The notes under the pieces were generated by a model, which was given only the letters and a program-made list of their open reading frames with translations, ran no database searches and had not been told where the DNA came from. Both the position numbers and the translations under genes were made by a program. Below are positions 50,147 to 52,027 of a DNA stretch of 52,027 bases, one piece after another; positions within the stretch are counted from its first letter, which is position 1; every line of letters begins with the position of its first letter. The DNA comes from an uncultured Eubacteriales bacterium (GTDB lineage: Bacteria; Bacillota; Clostridia; Oscillospirales; Oscillospiraceae). The DNA is taken from contig CAUGSS010000018.1 of the NCBI GenBank assembly GCA_959602365.1, positions 1 through 52,027 on the forward strand. Direction: 5' to 3'.

Positions 50147-50277
50147 CTGTCCGCCCCGCATGGCAACTGCCACAGCGGCCCGGCCGCCATTTTCCCTTTT
50201 CCGCTTACACCCTACAGCGGCCACCCTGAGAAATACGCAGAGGAAAGAGAAAGGCCCCGCCGTCCGGAGGCCGGAGC
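50147..50277 (+). repeat. 130-bp intergenic repeat, copy 2
   Basis: Second copy of 50000-50129; the block TTTTCCCTTTTCCGCTTACA and the following CCCTACAGCGG are identical. It ends just before the type C SnoaL gene, whose transcript runs into it, so it may act as that operon's 3' hairpin. Confidence 0.9.
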
Positions 50278-50325
50278 GGCGGGGCAGAAAGGGGGGAACG
50301 AAGATTTTGGGTCCTGGCGCGCGGA

Positions 50326-51141
50326 TCAGATCCACTCGTTGTGGCCGATGGAGTAGCTGTGCTCGTCGTCCAGGGTGTCGTAGGGCTCCGGGCACTCCCA
50401 GATCAGGTGCTGCACCGGCTGGTTGACGTCGTAGCGCATGCTCAGCGGGCCCGGGTCGGTGACCTGGCAGGGGCAGCCGCGCCAGGTGGAGTAGTTGGGA
50501 TCCTTCTCATGCTGCTCGTAGAGATCCCGGCCGAAGTTCTCCATATCAAAGGGCTGGGCGAAGACGGGGACCACATGCTCGTGGATGTACTTCCACTCGC
50601 CCTCGTGGTAGATGAAGTCCGCGCCGTAGTACTCCCAGGAGGCGGCGCCGAAGTGCCGGTAGTCCTCCGCCTTGGGGGCGCTTTTCGCGCCGGGGCCGCC
50701 GGGGCCGGGGCCCTCGCCGGGCTTGGGCCGGGGGGGATTGCCCAGGGCGGACATCATGACGCCGGCGGTGATGGCCCAGCAGCGGCCGGACTTGCCGTCG
50801 TTGGCCATCTCAATGCACAGCTCGGACAGGGCATGGACGCCGCTGGCGCCGATGGAGCGGGGGTCGCCGCCCATGTAGGAGGGGAAGGCCTCGCCCAGCT
50901 GGAAGGTCTCCTCGGCGGCCCGGGACTCCTCGTCGATGGTGTGGTTGTGGTAGATCTGCCGGAAGCCCACCATGCGGCCGAAGTTGTGGCCCCAGGTGGC
51001 GTTCTGGCCCTTGAACCAGATCTTGTCGAACTCCTCCCGCTCGTAGGCCACGGCGTGGACATAGGCGTGGTAGACCTTCTTGCGCTCGATCTCCTGGGCG
51101 CCGATGGCGTTGTGCAGGCGTTCCTGGAACGATAAACTCAT
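50326..51141 (-). CDS. SnoaL-like protein, type C (module III)
   Basis: A 271-residue type C protein: SFQERLHNAIGAQEIERKKV, HAYVHAVAYEREEFDKIW, ATWGHNFGRMVGFRQIYHN, CIEMANDGKSGRCWAITAG, EYYGADFIYHEGEWKYIHEH, ending EPYDTLDDEHSYSIGHNEWI. A Gly/Pro insert (PPRPKPGEGPGPGGPGAKS) sits where module I has its Pro insert. Its ATG 51141 shares one base with the stop of the type A gene (TGATG), so the two are coupled. Confidence 0.87.
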   Translation of the reverse strand: MSLSFQERLHNAIGAQEIERKKVYHAYVHAVAYEREEFDKIWFKGQNATWGHNFGRMVGFRQIYHNHTIDEESRAAEETFQLGEAFPSYMGGDPRSIGASGVHALSELCIEMANDGKSGRCWAITAGVMMSALGNPPRPKPGEGPGPGGPGAKSAPKAEDYRHFGAASWEYYGADFIYHEGEWKYIHEHVVPVFAQPFDMENFGRDLYEQHEKDPNYSTWRGCPCQVTDPGPLSMRYDVNQPVQHLIWECPEPYDTLDDEHSYSIGHNEWI

Positions 51142-51965
51142 CACATATCCCTCCGTTCTCTCTCATAGTAGGGCATGCCCATGCAGCCCTCGGGGCCGTA
51201 GCTGTAGTTGGGGTTGAAGGAGTAATAGGGGTGGGGCATGTCCTGATAGAGGTACTGCCAGCCGTAGAAGGGGTCGTACACGGTGCGCTGCACGGTGGGC
51301 TGGCCCAGCTCGTCCCGGGTGTAGGAGTTGTTGGGGTCGTAGTGGCCGGTGAGCAGCGGGCCGTTCTGGCCGGTGGTGCCGAACTGATCCTTCCACATGG
51401 GATATTCCGCATAGTCCTTGCCCGCGGGGATGGCGTGGTCGTTGGTGATGATCAGATGCCAGATCTTCCACTCCCCCTTCTCCTTGAGCAGGTCGGCGTA
51501 GACCAGGCCGAACATGAAGCGGCAGTCGGCGCTGCCGTCGGGGCTGCCCACCGCCCGGACGCCCTGGACATAGCACATATAGCGGGCGGTCTTGCCGTCC
51601 TCGGCGATGTAGAGCAGGGGGGAGTAGGCGGCGTTGTTGTTCAGAATGCCCCGGCCCAGATTGAATTTGTCACAGGACAGCTCCGGGTCCGCCTCGCAGA
51701 AGGGCTTGAGCTGTTCATAGCGCAGCTGGTTGAGCTGCACCACATAGTAGTTGGAGATGTCCTCCATGCCGGTATAGAAGCCGGTGTTGACCCCCAGAGA
51801 GGCGAAGCGCCGGTTCTGGGGCAGCTTGACCCACAGGTCGTTGAGCTCCTGGCGGCGCAGGTCGCCGGCGTAGCAGTAGAAGTGCTTGGCCATGAGCTGC
51901 TTGACGTTTTCATAGTCCCACAGCCGCTCCACCAGCTCGTCATCGGTAAAAAACTGTTTTGCCAT
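51141..51965 (-). CDS. SnoaL-like protein, type A (module III)
   Basis: A 274-residue type A protein: DDELVERLWDYENVKQLMAK, LWVKLPQNRRFASLGVNTGF, YTGMEDISNYYVVQLNQLRY, IAEDGKTARYMCYVQGVRAV, GEWKIWHLIITNDHAIPAG, VYDPFYGWQYLYQDMPHPYY, GMPYYERERRDM. The start at 51965 has AGGAGGG ten bases upstream, inside the right terminal inverted repeat. Any type B gene of this module would lie beyond the window. The leader hairpin of the repeat stands directly upstream. Confidence 0.87.
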   Translation of the reverse strand: MAKQFFTDDELVERLWDYENVKQLMAKHFYCYAGDLRRQELNDLWVKLPQNRRFASLGVNTGFYTGMEDISNYYVVQLNQLRYEQLKPFCEADPELSCDKFNLGRGILNNNAAYSPLLYIAEDGKTARYMCYVQGVRAVGSPDGSADCRFMFGLVYADLLKEKGEWKIWHLIITNDHAIPAGKDYAEYPMWKDQFGTTGQNGPLLTGHYDPNNSYTRDELGQPTVQRTVYDPFYGWQYLYQDMPHPYYSFNPNYSYGPEGCMGMPYYERERRDM

Positions 51966-51972
51966 GTTGGTA

Positions 51973-52027
51973 ATCCCTCCTATTACAATAAATTTGGACA
52001 GGAAAGCCGGGCAGCCAGTCCGGCTTT
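51973..52027 (-). repeat. right copy of 55-bp terminal inverted repeat
   Basis: Reverse complement of bases 1-55, without mismatch. Read leftwards it gives a hairpin, an AT-rich stretch and the AGGAGGG ribosome site of the type A SnoaL gene. Confidence 0.95.

Larger units (their letters stand above)
49525..50325. other. gene-free region with terminator and tandem repeat
   Basis: 801 bp. It begins with the terminator at 49561-49590, then about 400 bp of GC-rich sequence in which I see no gene, then two 130-bp repeats (50000-50277). No RNA gene recognised. Confidence 0.7.

Noticed and set aside
50000..50277. Tandem repeat as a CRISPR array
   Set aside because: Only two copies of 130 bp with 17 bp between them.
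1..52027. Circular element or terminally redundant phage genome
   Set aside because: The end repeats are inverted, not direct, and the content is chromosomal metabolism with no phage or plasmid genes.

Overview
The window reads as chromosome of a GC-rich, strictly anaerobic, spore-forming Clostridia member, most like the Oscillospiraceae (Flavonifractor/Intestinimonas type). The grounds are AGGAGG ribosome sites, class III ribonucleotide reductase, a reverse rubrerythrin, a T-box in front of the ilv genes, and the 3' end of a sporulation sigma factor (sigK type). I infer the lineage from gene content only.

Layout. 1-1826: the end of a skin-like element carrying a large serine recombinase, abutting a 22-codon fragment of sigK (1827-1895). 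1896-23433: housekeeping and accessory genes. These are a BirA-controlled bioY, a TetR-type regulator with two HTH domains, a sirtuin, an HD hydrolase, the ilvB-N-C and ilvD genes behind a T-box, rubrerythrin behind a Fur/PerR-type box, an ABC exporter pair, PsiE, an XRE regulator, a CBS protein, a CBS-type pyrophosphatase, and nrdD with its glycyl-radical domain on a separate 55-residue protein followed by nrdG. 21809-22585 is an SDR and 22735-23433 a zinc-ribbon MarR protein.

23698-35870: catabolic-looking genes. A leftward operon (flavoprotein, 2[4Fe-4S] ferredoxin, glycyl-radical-enzyme homologue, CoA-transferase) diverges from a LysR gene. The glycyl-radical homologue has Thr where the radical Gly should be. 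After it come a glutaredoxin, an MBL hydrolase with a GNAT protein, an old-yellow-enzyme/2-enoate-reductase homologue, and an SDR-Dabb pair.

36527-51965: the most unusual part. Eight SnoaL/NTF2-fold proteins fall into three sequence types (called A, B and C here). They occur as B-A-C in transcription order at 38778-36527 (minus) and 44036-46408 (plus), and as A-C at 51965-50326 (minus). They surround a complete oligopeptide-type ABC transporter (39877-43924), a protein resembling two tandem Csx3 domains (39198-39833), a LysR regulator and a lipoprotein solute-binding protein. Two promoters 8.6 kb apart, in front of the transporter operon and the binding-protein gene, share a near-identical 22-bp element in the same register over the -35 box, so these genes are probably one regulon. 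With the reductases and dehydrogenases upstream, I infer import and anaerobic reductive or dehydrating conversion of an unknown small organic compound.

The first and last 55 bases of the window are exact inverted repeats of each other. This is either a real inverted repeat bounding 52 kb or the trace of an assembly-graph node.
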